Origin: Plazaster borealis
Taxonomy: Eukaryota; Echinodermata; Asteroidea; Forcipulatida; Labidiasteridae
NCBI GenBank assembly: GCA_021014325.1
Contig: CM037462.1
Location: 7,162,318-7,226,317 of the forward strand
DNA: 64,000 bases
Direction: 5' to 3'
Shown: positions 51,701-56,200 of the stretch, in pieces
Position numbering within the stretch: position 1 is the first letter of the stretch
How the letters are laid out: each line of letters begins with the position of its first letter
Notes under the pieces: model-generated
Database searches by the model: none
Told to the model about the DNA's origin: nothing
The model's input: only the letters and a program-made list of their open reading frames with translations
Translations under genes and position numbers: made by a program

Positions 51701-53234
51701 GTTTTTCTCAGTAGTACAATTTCATTTATAAAGATTTCACAAGATTATTGCACACAAACTAATTTAGTTACTTCAGTTAGTACTTTCTAACTCATGCAAA
51801 ACTCCTATTTGTACTTTCATTTACAAAACAGTTTGTGATAATAACAGTCAATCTCTTGAGCTTCAATTTTTTTATATATAATCCTAACAATCAATTTAGC
51901 AGTGACATTTGTTTTATCTGTATGGCTTCCTCTATCATGATAACAATTTTTTTTTTTTTTAAGATATCTGATTATTTGTCACAAACATTTTGTTATATAT
52001 AATAGAATAGTTTTCTTCTGAAATAAAGTGTGCACATGATGCAAAGTTAAATATTTGGATCTTATTTGTTGACAGTTGTATTACATATAACATTTGTTAA
52101 GTTGTTCGTGCAACAGCATGAATACCTCTCTTTTTTTGTTCCCTTCTTCTTCTTCTTCTTCTTCTTCCGCCACACTCTTCTTGACAGCATAATTCAAAAT
52201 TTAAACTAAATTGAGCCTTGAAAAATCATCAGACAGTTGAACCTCAATATGAAGACGGCACAGTTTTCAAACAAAACTCCTAAACCACATGTTGGATTTT
52301 TACAGTCTATTTTCAACCAAAAGGTCTAAACAAAAAGTTTATTATTGTAAAATTTGAACAGAATTCATCGTTACGTAGGTAAGTTGTGTTTTAAAAGGCC
52401 CAAATTTGTTGCGTAATCAGAACAGCACATATTACGGTGTCCCGAAAAGACCTTTATTTTGTGCTGTCAAAATATATTTATGTCTTAAAACTTTTCTTTA
52501 CAGCATATAACTAACAAATTAAACTTAAGTGAACCTTGAAACTCATCACACAATTGAACCTCAATATCAAGACCAAACCTGAACAATGACGTCATGATAA
52601 TGTCTTTAGGTATCGAACTATATACATGTAAATCAACTAACCAAAGTTTAATATCTGAGAACAACAACAAAAACAACAAATAACTCATGAACCACTCAAT
52701 GGGTTTTTACAATCTATACATTCTCAGAATCGTCTTGAAAAGCTGAACTTTTACACTACACAACTGTGATTCAAATTTGACTTATTCTTCCAGTTCAGAC
52801 CGGAAGTTAAAAGGAAAAGCTATTAAAAAGCCATAATTTCAGTTTGAACGGTGAAATGTTGTCGACAATTGATGCAATCATCAATTGATGACATCAATCA
52901 CGAACACTTAGTTTTGTAATTTAACAAAAACTGAATTTCTAGTTGACAATTGTTTTTTAAAGAACTTGTTCAAGCTACATACACACATAGATTGAATGTG
53001 AATGCATTCTGTTGGTTACAAAAACATGTTAAAGTAATGACTCAAAGCAAACAGGTGAGTGTAAAAAGAAATTAAATGAAGAAGTATAAAAATCCGTTAT
53101 CTACACTTTTCTATTGGCAGTATTTTCTGTTATTAATTACATTTGTTTATTTTTGTGTTTGTATCTAGGACCAGTACCAGTTCTGCTACCGTGCAGCATT
53201 TGAGTATCTTGGCTCATTTGATCACTTCACATAA
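591..53234 (+). CDS. Lar: LAR-type (type IIa) receptor protein tyrosine phosphatase, PTPRD/PTPRF/PTPRS orthologue; 17 exons, 5' end missing
   Basis: This is a cell-surface receptor that dephosphorylates phosphotyrosine; in other animals family members act in axon guidance and synapse organisation. The exons 591-795, 7114-7216, 9433-9754, 12032-12216, 12640-12740, 14370-14467, 15066-15305, 16138-16323, 17342-17493, 19398-19683, 20443-20536, 21859-21935, 34196-34330, 43173-43298, 47768-47922, 49300-49435 and 53169-53234 join in frame to 2667 nt (888 residues plus stop). Residues 1 to about 70 are the end of an FN3 repeat, followed by the LAR juxtamembrane ectodomain. About 244-268 is the membrane helix. 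D1 runs about 310-626 with KNRY Tyr362, WPD Asp498, Cys530 and Arg536. D2 runs about 627-888 with Cys821. Every intron is GT-AG and all phases agree. Ig domains and earlier FN3 repeats lie upstream. Residue numbers count from the first visible exon. Confidence 0.95.
930..1536. repeat. Foldback repeat with GC-rich hairpin
   Basis: About 1335-1524 is a long inverted repeat. Both arms carry GGGTCGTGGCCGTGCGATAA, its complement, and flanking TTTAAAAC and TTTATGAAT blocks; the loop is a few bases near 1430. A diverged direct copy of the outer right-arm sequence (CTCTTTTATT, then CTTATTCATAAA, then ACCCCAGACAGTT) lies at about 930-1024. No transposase is encoded. It is probably a non-autonomous foldback or MITE family, superfamily unknown. 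Confidence 0.75.
1795..1985 (+). mobile_element. tRNA-derived SINE, family 1, box A region deleted
   Basis: Contains ATAGGGAGACCGCC, then a tRNA-like 3' half with box B (ACAGGTTCAAGTCCCGCTCC) and an A-rich stretch. The same family is present on the minus strand at about 61935-62070, where the sequence between GGGCT and CTGGAGGTC also contains box A (TAGCTCAGTTAGTAGAGCG). In this copy that part is missing, so it is internally deleted and could not be transcribed from its own promoter. Confidence 0.65.
2981..3095 (+). repeat. DIRS left inverted terminal repeat
   Basis: CTATTACAGAAAATCTGC, then AAATGCATTTACAATG, GCATGCGCAAGCAA and a CATCCCAAGT block appear in this order. The reverse complement of 6898-7017 has the same blocks in the same order with scattered mismatches. 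Confidence 0.8.
3230..3830 (+). pseudogene. DIRS gag-like region, broken
   Basis: Short frames lie between the left terminal repeat and the RT, for example 3525-3824 with a proline-rich C-terminus. The position fits a DIRS gag, but gag is poorly conserved and no zinc knuckle is visible. The assignment rests only on location. Confidence 0.4.
3990..4640 (+). pseudogene. DIRS reverse transcriptase remnant
   Basis: The region is spread over three frames. [16 protein letters not shown] (from about 4066) is the RT N-terminal motif. Reading on across frames gives an NQW-type segment, a [12 protein letters not shown] block (4235-) and [20 protein letters not shown]. The catalytic Tyr-Leu-Asp-Asp box reads Tyr-Leu-Asp-Asn-Trp-Leu at 4486-4503, so the second catalytic aspartate is lost as well as the frame. 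Confidence 0.85.
4977..5487 (+). pseudogene. DIRS RNase H and following domain remnant
   Basis: [16 protein letters not shown] is the first RNase H acidic motif. [10 protein letters not shown] and [17 protein letters not shown] supply the Glu and the second Asp motifs. After a frame with [20 protein letters not shown], the sequence reaches [15 protein letters not shown]. Family knowledge: this arrangement is typical of DIRS1-like pol. The frame runs directly into SINE sequence at about 5488. Confidence 0.85.
5488..5756 (+). mobile_element. tRNA-derived SINE, family 2, inserted in the DIRS element
   Basis: It has the same body as the fuller copy at 40816-41241: a degenerate box B (GGGTTTGAGTC), GACACTTGTGTCC, then AAGCAAGACACTTAACCA, CTTCGTCCTTCGGATGG, ACGTAAAGCCGTTGGTCC and AGAGAAGGGGTTCGCCCCGG. 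DIRS coding resumes immediately afterwards with [13 protein letters not shown]. The tRNA-like 5' half is truncated. Confidence 0.82.
5757..6580 (+). pseudogene. DIRS tyrosine recombinase remnant
   Basis: [20 protein letters not shown] (from about 5839) holds the first catalytic Arg region. After a frameshift, [15 protein letters not shown] and then [20 protein letters not shown] follow at about 6050-6200. [20 protein letters not shown], then TSCYMYL, contains the tyrosine region, followed by a stop at 6486-6488 and [20 protein letters not shown]. The order matches DIRS recombinases; several breaks make it non-functional. Confidence 0.85.
6898..7017 (-). repeat. DIRS right inverted terminal repeat
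   Basis: Complementary to 2981-3095. The landmarks are GCTTGCGCATGCACATTG, AAATGCATTTG and TTTTCTGTAATAGAAT. A further TTTTCTGTAATAGAAT copy at about 6760-6775 suggests an internal complementary region, as DIRS elements have. Confidence 0.8.
7114..7216 (+). CDS. Lar: LAR exon b: membrane-proximal ectodomain, first part
   Basis: 103-nt exon between AACCAG and GTAAGT. It enters at phase 1 and leaves at phase 2. The peptide [20 protein letters not shown] and following matches the LAR strand before the (I/V)VVPL segment. Phase and position fit both neighbours. Confidence 0.9.
7435..7814. mobile_element. TTAA-flanked palindromic MITE, about 380 bp
   Basis: Starts TTAAAGGGACACATTGCC and ends with its complement, GGCAACGTGTCCCTTTAA. 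The two 170-190 bp arms are nearly perfect complements and meet at GTCAAAAATTTGAC (about 7614-7627). A TTAA target with no coding capacity fits a non-autonomous piggyBac or Kolobok element. It lies in LAR intron 2. Confidence 0.85.
7961..8713. mobile_element. hAT-like non-autonomous element
   Basis: The 13-bp inverted termini are CAGGCATGAGAAT and ATTCTCATGCCTG. Both sides are flanked by CTGATT (7955-7960 and 8714-8719), a possible target duplication. CAG-initial TIRs are typical of hAT, but hAT duplications are usually 8 bp, so the class is uncertain. The 111-aa frame inside (8144-8479) shows no recognisable transposase. Confidence 0.7.
8720..9432 (+). other. Rest of LAR intron 2, unassigned
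   Basis: AT-rich with no long frame. It ends in the acceptor TTTTGAAACAACAG before the next exon. Confidence 0.5.
9433..9754 (+). CDS. Lar: LAR exon c: membrane-proximal ectodomain with furin-type site
   Basis: Enters at phase 2 (Asp split), leaves at phase 0 before GTATAT. HVLVVVPLQ corresponds to the vertebrate (I/V)VVPLK strand. RRQR at 9548-9559 is an R-X-X-R furin-type motif where LAR receptors are cleaved into non-covalently joined subunits. [17 protein letters not shown] matches the conserved G-D-x-x-Y/F-x-G-F motif near the membrane. Cleavage is inferred from the family. Confidence 0.93.
9755..10344 (+). other. 5' part of LAR intron 3, unassigned
   Basis: AT-rich sequence without recognisable coding or repeat structure, up to the start of the minisatellite. 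Confidence 0.5.
10345..11912. repeat. 23-bp GC-rich minisatellite, about 68 units
   Basis: Tandem units of about 23 bp begin CATTTTGGTCCTGCCTCT and differ mainly in their last five bases (GGGGG, GTGGA, TGGTG) or are 22-bp forms (ending GGGG, or with a CATCGTGGG variant). The unit is 2 mod 3 and holds no stop in any forward frame, so all three plus frames stay open for over 500 codons. The minus frames are long as well. The whole array lies in intron 3, so these frames are not taken as genes. Confidence 0.97.
12032..12216 (+). CDS. Lar: LAR exon d: transmembrane helix
   Basis: Starts after TTATCAG at phase 0 and leaves at phase 2 before GTTTGT. An acidic, charged stretch ([13 protein letters not shown]) precedes a 25-residue hydrophobic helix at 12131-12205 that begins [16 protein letters not shown] basic stop-transfer segment, RNKR, follows. 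This is the only membrane span seen in the gene. Confidence 0.95.
12217..12639 (+). other. Lar: LAR intron 4
   Basis: Short intron with GTTTGT donor and a CTATTGCAG acceptor. No element recognised. Confidence 0.7.
12640..12740 (+). CDS. Lar: LAR exon e: cytoplasmic juxtamembrane region
   Basis: Encodes [19 protein letters not shown], then [14 protein letters not shown], the strongly conserved juxtamembrane signature ([14 protein letters not shown] in vertebrate PTPRD/S/F). It leaves at phase 1 before GTACGG. The split codon is completed by the exon at 14370. Confidence 0.95.
12761..13894 (+). mobile_element. Helitron-like non-autonomous element, complete
   Basis: The 5' end has a hairpin, AGCTGTTCCC paired with GGGAACAGCT (12761-12798). 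The 3' end has GGAACAGCT, an imperfect hairpin (13862-13884), six bases and CTAG (13891-13894) followed by T. Helitrons end in a short hairpin, then CTRR, and insert before a T. The shared AGCTGTTCC/GGAACAGCT blocks resemble the asymmetric terminal repeats of the Helitron2 group. The body has repeated TGACGTCA-type and AAAGGTGCAGT blocks and a CTTCCGG/CCGGAAG pair at about 13145-13162. There is no Rep/helicase frame. Confidence 0.72.
14370..14467 (+). CDS. Lar: LAR exon f: start of D1, wedge helix
   Basis: Enters at phase 1 after TTTCCAG, leaves at phase 0. [20 protein letters not shown] then NLLFSQEYE is the helix-turn-helix wedge and first helix of the D1 phosphatase domain. Confidence 0.95.
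14468..15065 (+). other. Lar: LAR intron 6
   Basis: AT-rich with GTCAGT donor and TTGTCCAG acceptor. No element recognised. Confidence 0.6.
15066..15305 (+). CDS. Lar: LAR exon g: D1 pTyr-recognition loop and core
   Basis: Phase 0 at both ends. [10 protein letters not shown] and [20 protein letters not shown] carry the KNRY pTyr loop (Tyr codon 15135-15137). [20 protein letters not shown] then [16 protein letters not shown] are canonical classical PTP motifs. Confidence 0.97.
15306..16137 (+). other. Lar: LAR intron 7 with a diverged tandem repeat
   Basis: Between about 15400 and 15810, short blocks recur (ACTTGTTACTTGGGT/ACTTGTAACTTGGGT, GGTTGCCCT, AAAGGTCAAAGT) at roughly 130-150 bp spacing. 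This suggests an old tandem repeat. Nothing else is recognised. Confidence 0.5.
16138..16323 (+). CDS. Lar: LAR exon h: D1 central sheet
   Basis: Phase 0 at both ends. [20 protein letters not shown], then [20 protein letters not shown], matches the PTP core. The KCxxYWP motif is intact. Confidence 0.97.
16324..17341 (+). other. Lar: LAR intron 8 with remnants of the TGACGTCA repeat family
   Basis: At about 16700-17110 are blocks (ATGACATCATCATCTTCAAC, AGCGCCCTCTTGTGACA) shared with 21420-21470. They look like old internal fragments of the Helitron-like family. The terminal hairpins are absent. Confidence 0.5.
17342..17493 (+). CDS. Lar: LAR exon i: D1 WPD loop and catalytic cysteine
   Basis: Enters at phase 0, leaves at phase 2 inside the catalytic loop. 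[12 protein letters not shown] holds the general acid Asp at 17393-17395. The exon ends VVHC plus two bases of Ser; the nucleophilic Cys is at 17489-17491. The Arg of the loop is on the next exon. Confidence 0.97.
17494..19397 (+). other. Lar: LAR intron 9
   Basis: Holds a foldback MITE at 17816-17953. A single-arm relative of the large foldback at 50241-51353 lies at about 18470-18640 (ACCTAGAAAT, TTGTGATTATT and a CGAATGATTTACAC block). The rest is unassigned. Confidence 0.6.
17816..17953. mobile_element. Foldback MITE, about 138 bp
   Basis: The ends are ATAGACTGTGCAAGTCTCG and, inverted, CGAGACTTGCACGGTCTAT. Inner arms continue with ATTCGAACATT and a GGGACC/GGTCCC pair. TA lies at each edge, which would fit a Tc1/mariner-type TA duplication, but this cannot be settled without an empty site. 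Confidence 0.7.
19398..19683 (+). CDS. Lar: LAR exon j: D1 catalytic loop Arg, Q-loop, D1-D2 linker
   Basis: Enters at phase 2. Completes [10 protein letters not shown] and continues [20 protein letters not shown], then [20 protein letters not shown] with the Q-loop glutamines. [14 protein letters not shown] is the LAR-specific linker into D2. D1 has every catalytic residue expected of an active enzyme. Confidence 0.97.
19684..20442 (+). other. Lar: LAR intron 10
   Basis: No complete element. The short TTTGTGAAATCGG block at about 20189-20201 is a remnant of the MITE family at 44578 and 47396. Confidence 0.5.
20443..20536 (+). CDS. Lar: LAR exon k: start of D2
   Basis: Phase 0 in, phase 1 out. 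[20 protein letters not shown] is the D2 start. The position that is Tyr in the D1 KNRY loop is Leu here (CTA, 20518-20520), as in vertebrate LAR D2. Confidence 0.95.
20537..21858 (+). other. Lar: LAR intron 11 with remnants of the TGACGTCA repeat family
   Basis: From about 21120 to 21640 there are blocks (ACATTGAACCTCAACATCAA, ATTACGTCATCAGATATCGA, TATCTCCTGAACCACATGTTG) shared with 32236-32345 and 52245-52295. Terminal structures are absent. 20537-21120 is unassigned. Confidence 0.5.
21859..21935 (+). CDS. Lar: LAR exon l: D2 core, first part
   Basis: Phase 1 in, phase 0 out. [20 protein letters not shown] then NASHID. A 12.3-kb intron follows, and the frame resumes with [15 protein letters not shown] at 34196, exactly where the family sequence continues. 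Confidence 0.95.
22326..22355 (+). repeat. Extra Helitron-like 5' hairpin
   Basis: AGCTGTTCCG pairs with GGGAATAGCT. It is the same terminal hairpin type as at 22386-22415, only 60 bp upstream. No matching second 3' end was found, so it may be a remnant of an earlier insertion or a duplicated terminus. Confidence 0.55.
23563..24583. mobile_element. TIR transposon of about 1.0 kb, superfamily unclear (hAT-like ends)
   Basis: The inverted ends are ACAGAGCTGTCAACC and GGATGGCAACTCTGT. They are flanked by AAAG (23559-23562, 24584-24587). Parallel sequence in the host repeat (GGCACAAAGATTATAACT at about 32073-32090) shows the uninterrupted site. No transposase frame is seen. A 4-bp duplication would be unusual for hAT, so the class is open. 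Confidence 0.68.
24743..25287. mobile_element. piggyBac-like MITE, 545 bp, TTAA duplication
   Basis: Flanked by TTAA at 24739-24742 and 25288-25291. The ends are CCCTGCGCTGCAG and CTGCAGCGCAG, with extra palindromic blocks inside (GGTGCAGTCAGCGACTGCACC split near 25220-25241). The inverted partner arm at about 30560-30580 has the same flanking sequence with one TTAA and no insert. That gives an in-window empty site and a firm TTAA duplication. Confidence 0.88.
25292..27477. repeat. Left arm of the large inverted repeat
   Basis: About 2.2 kb is the near-identical reverse complement of about 28396-30565. Short frames in one arm reappear on the other strand in the other arm (26263-26481 plus against 29390-29608 minus; 26526-26708 against 29163-29345). 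It arises from the self-insertion of element E. Confidence 0.95.
26886..26921. repeat. Small perfect-stem hairpin inside element E
   Basis: AAAGCCCAT, a TTCACAC/GTGTGAA stem and ATGGGCTTT form a short cruciform. The mirror copy lies at about 28950-28985. Role unknown. Confidence 0.7.
27478..30640 (+). mobile_element. Unclassified TIR transposon 'E', inner copy, 3163 bp
   Basis: Starts CATTACGGGAATGCTCC and ends with its complement. Flanked by CG (27476-27477 and 30641-30642). The target, ACATCCGGGTAAAAG in the outer copy, is preserved uninterrupted (inverted) inside this copy at about 28390-28405. That proves a 2-bp CG duplication and insertion into the middle of a sister element. The end near 30590-30620 has a subterminal hairpin (CCGAGTTT with AAACTCGG). 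Confidence 0.88.
28396..30565. repeat. Right arm of the large inverted repeat
   Basis: Mirror of 25292-27477 with few differences, separated from it by a spacer of about 0.9 kb. In single-stranded or replicating DNA it could form a 2-kb hairpin. Confidence 0.95.
32602..33698. mobile_element. TIR element of about 1.1 kb
   Basis: The left end GGCCATTT, then ACTTGGATTACGGA, is mirrored by TCCGTAATCCAAGT, then AAATGGCC at about 33662-33695. The interior at 32944-33150 is similar to 45398-45595 inside the third E copy. The 175-codon minus frame at 33114-33641 has no recognisable domain. Confidence 0.6.
33699..34195 (+). other. 3' part of LAR intron 12, unassigned
   Basis: No element recognised. 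Ends in the acceptor ATTTTTATTTTTAG. Confidence 0.5.
34196..34330 (+). CDS. Lar: LAR exon m: D2 core, second part
   Basis: Phase 0 at both ends. [40 protein letters not shown], then REMGR follow the family sequence without gap. The GTAAGA donor is intact. Confidence 0.97.
34331..35814 (+). other. Lar: 5' part of LAR intron 13
   Basis: 34640-34810 has short blocks (GCATGCGCATTACAAATGCA, TTTGTAGATTATCAGAGTTG) resembling the DIRS terminal and subterminal sequences at 6720-6780 and 6950-7020. It may be a solitary DIRS end. The rest is unassigned. Confidence 0.45.
35815..36925 (+). pseudogene. LINE reverse transcriptase remnant, RTE-like
   Basis: [20 protein letters not shown] then [13 protein letters not shown] (35843-) is the RT finger/palm region. 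After frameshifts, [18 protein letters not shown] at about 36178-36230 is the catalytic FADD box. [20 protein letters not shown] then [18 protein letters not shown], and [20 protein letters not shown], are the C-terminal signature of this LINE group. The N-terminal endonuclease is absent and the frame is broken several times. The clade name is a guess. Confidence 0.85.
36946..37110 (+). mobile_element. tRNA-derived SINE, family 2, truncated
   Basis: Box A-like TGGTCGAGCGGTCTAG and box B GGGTTCGAATCTC are followed by CTTATGTCCTTGAGCAAAAC. This matches the head of the copy at 40816 but stops before the rest of the body. It sits directly after the LINE remnant. Confidence 0.75.
37343..38414 (-). 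mobile_element. Helitron-like element, 5'-truncated copy
   Basis: In reverse orientation its 3' end is CTAG (complement at 37343-37346) beside the hairpin GCATTTGTGAACAAATGC (37355-37372) and the AACAGCTCTGC block. The interior matches 40138-40815 and 41667-42600 closely, including the ACTTCCGG/CCGGAAGT pair near 38090-38115 and several TGACGTCA sites. No 5' hairpin follows before the next element's CTAG at 38415. Confidence 0.65.
38500..39215. repeat. Tandem repeat, 130-bp unit, about 5.5 copies
   Basis: GTCCCACTTC or a close variant recurs at 38561, 38691, 38821, 38951 and about 39079. Each unit contains an ACTTCCGGTT/ACCCGGAAGT inverted pair, AAAGGTCAACATGGGGTCAC and TTCTTGAGATATG. The two central units are almost identical. 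It is an internal expansion of the Helitron-like element. Confidence 0.93.
40108..41636 (-). mobile_element. Helitron-like element, copy without 5' hairpin, SINE inside
   Basis: CTAG (40108-40111) lies beside the perfect 18-bp palindrome GCATTTGTGCACAAATGC (40120-40137). The body matches the neighbouring copies. It is interrupted by a SINE (40816-41241) and runs head-to-tail into the next copy's CTAG at 41637 after an A-rich tract. Confidence 0.68.
40816..41241 (+). mobile_element. tRNA-derived SINE, family 2, full length
   Basis: tRNA-like head: GTGGCCGAGCGGTTAAGAGC (box A) and GGGTTCGAATCCC (box B). The body has CTTCGTCCTTCGGATGGGAC and AGAGAAGGGGTTCGCCCCGG; the tail has GCGCTATATAAG and ATT repeats. 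It sits in a copy of ATCGTTGAAAGC, and both sides keep versions of ATCGTKRAAA, a probable target duplication of about 10 bp. The tail resembles the CR1/L2-like LINE end at 62592-62640, suggesting which LINE moves it. Confidence 0.85.
41637..42680 (-). mobile_element. Helitron-like element, complete copy, 1044 bp
   Basis: The 3' end is CTAG (41637-41640) beside GCATTTGTGCACAAATGC (41649-41666). The 5' end is the hairpin AGCTGTTTCG with CGAAACAGCT (42648-42680). It carries ACTTCCGG/CCGGAAGT near 42258-42281 and TGACGTCA sites, and encodes no protein. Confidence 0.7.
42681..42900. repeat. AAT microsatellite and A-rich tract
   Basis: A run of AAT triplets at about 42681-42720 and a second A/AAATA-rich tract at about 42815-42870 surround the terminal hairpins. 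Confidence 0.9.
43173..43298 (+). CDS. Lar: LAR exon n: D2 core, third part
   Basis: Phase 0 at both ends. [20 protein letters not shown], then [20 protein letters not shown] and AR, is almost identical to vertebrate D2. The GTGAGT donor is intact. Confidence 0.97.
43299..44577 (+). other. Lar: 5' part of LAR intron 14
   Basis: About 43605-43745 is a foldback MITE: left CACCCTTCAAGCGCCGTC and right GGCCGGCACTGTAAGGGTTA are roughly complementary, with inner ATCCACAGGC/GCCTGTGGAT. From about 44170 there are CTTCCGGTT-type blocks of the Helitron-like family. The rest is unassigned. Confidence 0.55.
44578..44725. mobile_element. MITE with GATTTCACAAAG ends, about 148 bp
   Basis: Left GATTTCACAAAGAGTTAAG and right CTTTGTGAAATCGGCCCC are inverted. 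Inner CAATACAAATTACTATGG and GATTGATCGTAACTGCAAAT blocks are shared, inverted, with the copy at 47396-47543. Confidence 0.8.
44958..46880 (+). mobile_element. Unclassified TIR transposon 'E', third copy, 1.9 kb
   Basis: Ends CATTACGGGAATG at 44958 and its complement at 46880. The left-end block (CACACATCCTTTT and AACCAGTGAAGCGTGCAGA) and right-end block (GAGTTTGGGGCTTCAAACTC) match the inner copy at 27478-30640. It is shorter, diverged inside, and has two direct copies of about 115 bp (45240-45351, 45601-45715). No transposase is seen. Confidence 0.8.
45240..45715 (+). repeat. Direct repeat pair of about 115 bp, 361 bp apart
   Basis: GGGGCCAAATTTAGCCCCTG and AAATAGACATCCGAC occur in both copies (45240-45351, 45601-45715). 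The segment between them is related to 32944-33150. This could be a tandem duplication or flanking repeats of a small insertion. Confidence 0.75.
47396..47543. mobile_element. MITE with GATTTCACAAAG ends, second copy
   Basis: Left CCGATTTCAGAAAG, right CTTTGTGAAATCGGCCCC. It is inverted relative to 44578-44725. Same length class. Confidence 0.8.
47768..47922 (+). CDS. Lar: LAR exon o: D2 WPD loop and cysteine
   Basis: Phase 0 in, phase 2 out, splitting the catalytic loop at the same codon as in D1. [16 protein letters not shown] has Asp (GAT, 47816-47818) where vertebrate LAR D2 has Glu. HC at 47915-47920 is kept. Confidence 0.97.
47923..49299 (+). other. Lar: LAR intron 15
   Basis: Contains the TTAA MITE at 48597-48970. 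The rest is AT-rich and unassigned. Confidence 0.6.
48597..48970. mobile_element. TTAA-flanked MITE starting AGGCACTG
   Basis: TTAAAGGCACTGAACACG at the left; a diverged inverted end, CGTGTACGATACCTTTAA, at the right. Most of the body (GACCAGTGTTCTCACT, CCCAACATATGCATAAAATA, TTGGGCTCAATTGGTCATC) is shared with 60504-60827. A non-autonomous piggyBac or Kolobok type is likely. Confidence 0.82.
49300..49435 (+). CDS. Lar: LAR exon p: D2 catalytic-loop Arg and Q-loop
   Basis: Phase 2 in, phase 0 out. [20 protein letters not shown] then [11 protein letters not shown] completes [10 protein letters not shown] in D2 and holds the Q-loop. Confidence 0.97.
49436..50240 (+). other. 5' part of LAR intron 16, unassigned
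   Basis: No coding or repeat structure recognised. Confidence 0.5.
50241..51353. mobile_element. Large foldback element, about 1.1 kb
   Basis: The arms carry TAGGTAAAGAAGTTATCTG (about 50388-50406) and CAGATAACTTCTTTACCTA (about 51225-51243). Nested pairs such as CATGGAATAC, TTGTGATTATTT and GTGCTAAAGGGT/ACCCTTTAGCAT run toward a centre near 50840. Pairing is imperfect. One arm's sequence also occurs alone at about 18470-18640. No protein. Confidence 0.75.
51354..53168 (+). other. Lar: 3' part of LAR intron 16
   Basis: A TTC microsatellite at about 52145-52168. Helitron-family internal fragments at about 52240-52880 (TTGAACCTCAATATGAAGAC, twice, and CCAGTTCAGACCGGAAGTTA). The rest is unassigned. 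Confidence 0.5.
53169..53234 (+). CDS. Lar: LAR exon q: D2 C-terminus and stop
   Basis: [20 protein letters not shown] then T and TAA (53232-53234). It matches the vertebrate ending ([12 protein letters not shown]) in length and sequence, so this is the true C-terminus. Confidence 0.97.
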   Translation, partial: DQYQFCYRAAFEYLGSFDHFT

Positions 53235-56200
53235 ATCTGTTCTGGGCTTGCAGTGTATTCACAGCTTCAGTTTGGCCAGAATGTATGGACAGTCAGGAGG
53301 CATTCAAAGTGTCATTTTTAAGAGAATTATTAACTGTACAAAGCCATTTGCTCGGGAGCTAAACAAAATTGAGTAAGATTTACTAAACAAGCAGCAGTAC
53401 TTAATCGATAAAAATAATGAGAGCATTAACATAAATGCTATTTAGTATTAGTGTTGTTGTAATTTTCATTCAACGACACATTGCTTGACATGGAATTTTA
53501 GTTATTTCAATACTTTGAAAGCTTTTACTGATTCCTTTCTCATTGCCAAGTATCAGTTCTTAAGTACTTTACCTTCTTTGACACATTAAGTTAACTCAGC
53601 CATTGTGTGTTTAAACTTGAAATTTTTTTTCACAAATTGATAGATCACAGCCTTTTATGTGTTTCTGTGTGCATTTTATGGGACATCAATTGGTTTTCAC
53701 AAAGAGACATAAATTGGTCTTCCAGCACAGAATAATATCATGGCAATCATTTCCCTAACATAAACACAAGTTTTATTTTTAATGTTAAGCTATGTTAGCT
53801 GCTTTAGTCATTTTTGCTGCTGGAAAAAACAAAAACATCCAATATATACATAATTTAACTTTTGTTTGTGTGTGTGGTATTTAAGATTGAAATACATTTT
53901 GACCCATATTGAATGCACATCTGATCTAATCATTTATCCAAATGAACCAATAACGCCACCAAATGAGCCCATAAGGCCATCTATGGCCATGACTATACAT
54001 ATTATTTTCAGCTTACAGCCGTAATTGATGAATTAATTATTCAGTAAATGTATTTTTTGTTTTCATGCACTTTCACCAACTTGAAATGTGATAATGCTAA
54101 TGTAAAAGAATGATTCCATGGGATGATTTTTATTGAAACATACATTGAGCAAGCAGTAAGTGTGGCCAGTGGATTAAGAAATTGATTGAGGGAGTGTTGT
54201 ATGCAAACAGTAGAGGTTAATAGTTGATTGTGCATATCTCACATTCTAAGCCTCGGACAAAACAAACTAAAACAACAATTAGAATGTCTAAAAATAGAAA
54301 CAATTATCCAAATGAACTTTTGTAAATATTAGATGACAATAACTCTGTTAAGTCTCATTGCCATAGTTATTTGTAGCTTACCATTTTAACATGTGATATT
54401 CTTGAAATATGCTGTAAACAATTTTTTTACGGACCTATCTGTGTTTGTGTTTATAGTTTAGCCATATTTTTGAACAGTCTCCAGCTTGGAGGATTTAAAA
54501 TGGTGCTGGGTTTTTATTTTTAATATACAAAACATTTTATTTACTCCAAATTAACAGTCTGTGAACTATACAACTTTGAAAGGGGTACTTTTTAAGGTTC
54601 ACCTCATTTTAAAAAGTATGTAATTTGTTTCAAGTTTATGTAGTGAGAGCATACCACCGTAGTTAGGATGAATACATGTGCAGCAGCATAGTAATTGTAC
54701 AATCACATGTAACATAAAAGTGATTGGAATTAGTTGTGATATGTGTTACGTTTTTAAGTAAACTAATGCAGTTCATAGAAATTGTGCCCTGCATAGCTTT
54801 TAAGTACTAACATAAAGTATAGCTGTTGAGTGATAGATTTTTAGTCTCATATGTTTCACTGGTCATGTGTCAGTACTTTTTTAAGATTATTTTTTTCTTT
54901 ATTTTTTATATTGCATTTAGAGAGTTTTGCCAAATTGTTTGTTTTAAATTTGCTGATCGAGGATCTGCCATGTCTTGAAATGCTTCAACAACCATCTTAA
55001 ATCCCCTCAGTGCTTGTTGTCTGTAACCAAGGACAATCTTGTCACTGTGACAACTCAAACATTTGGAGGGATTTTGACAACAAAACATTTTCTGTTATGA
55101 TAAGGTAAAGAAATAAACCACTTAACTCACAATGTTTTTAATGGGTGTTAAATTGTTAACGCGATATAGAATTTTGTTTGTGGTTTACCCATATGCGGAT
55201 GCAGATGTGTGTTAAGCACATACTCAGTACTCTGAACAAAAATCAACAGGGATTCAAACCCACAAGCTTTGTCATTCTAAAGCAGATGTCTTACCACTAG
55301 ACCACCGAGATTGCCCGGTAGCTAGAGGCAGTTCGAATCATATATGTTAGCAGCGGGTACTGCAATGTTAAAGTCTTATCAGGGATAAAGAAATAAACCA
55401 TTTAACTGATACAGGTACAGTACACAGTGGCATAATTAGATGATTTCATTTCCCCCCTGTATGTACAGGTGGAAAGGGGGGTGGAGAAAAGGAAATAGAG
55501 TAAGTGATTTATTTAAGTTACTGAACAATTGCTGGTGGTGGTTCTACAGATTGTATTCAATAGCAAACATATTTTACACATTTGTAATTTGAATGTTTTA
55601 ATGGGTGTTAAATTTTTATCGGGATATAGAATATTGTTTGTGATTAACTGATTTGGATACGGATAATGTAACATTTCTCTTGGAAAGTTTTTGAAATAAG
55701 CTTAAGTTAGAAAATATTAATTTAAAGGTTATTCATAAGTTGCTGCACACTGAAAGTTACATTTATTAGGGCATTCATTAAGGAACCAAAATGTCTTCCT
55801 CAAATTAATTTAGTTTTGTGCATTTATAGCATAATCTGTTCAACCCGTGACTACACTTGGCTCATGGTACAAATTGATTTTAGTTGTAGCTGAAACCCCA
55901 ACATTTTGTTTGCTGTAGTGATTTAATGTAAATGATTTGAAATCGGTGCAGCTGTAAAAAAAAAAAGCAGCATTTTTAACAAATGGTCCCATTAAAAATT
56001 TGGCATAATATTCTGGTTGTTTTCCATAAGGAATTGATAGTTATGAAAGAGCCAAATGAGCAGCTTAATCTTTGAAAAATCACATTTGGCAAATAATTAC
56101 CTTGCACTAAAGATGTGCCTTGTGCATTGTATTCTTAGGGACCATTTTGTTCTGGGTGTAAGAAAAAAAGCATGTCACTTTTGATAAAACAGCAGAATGT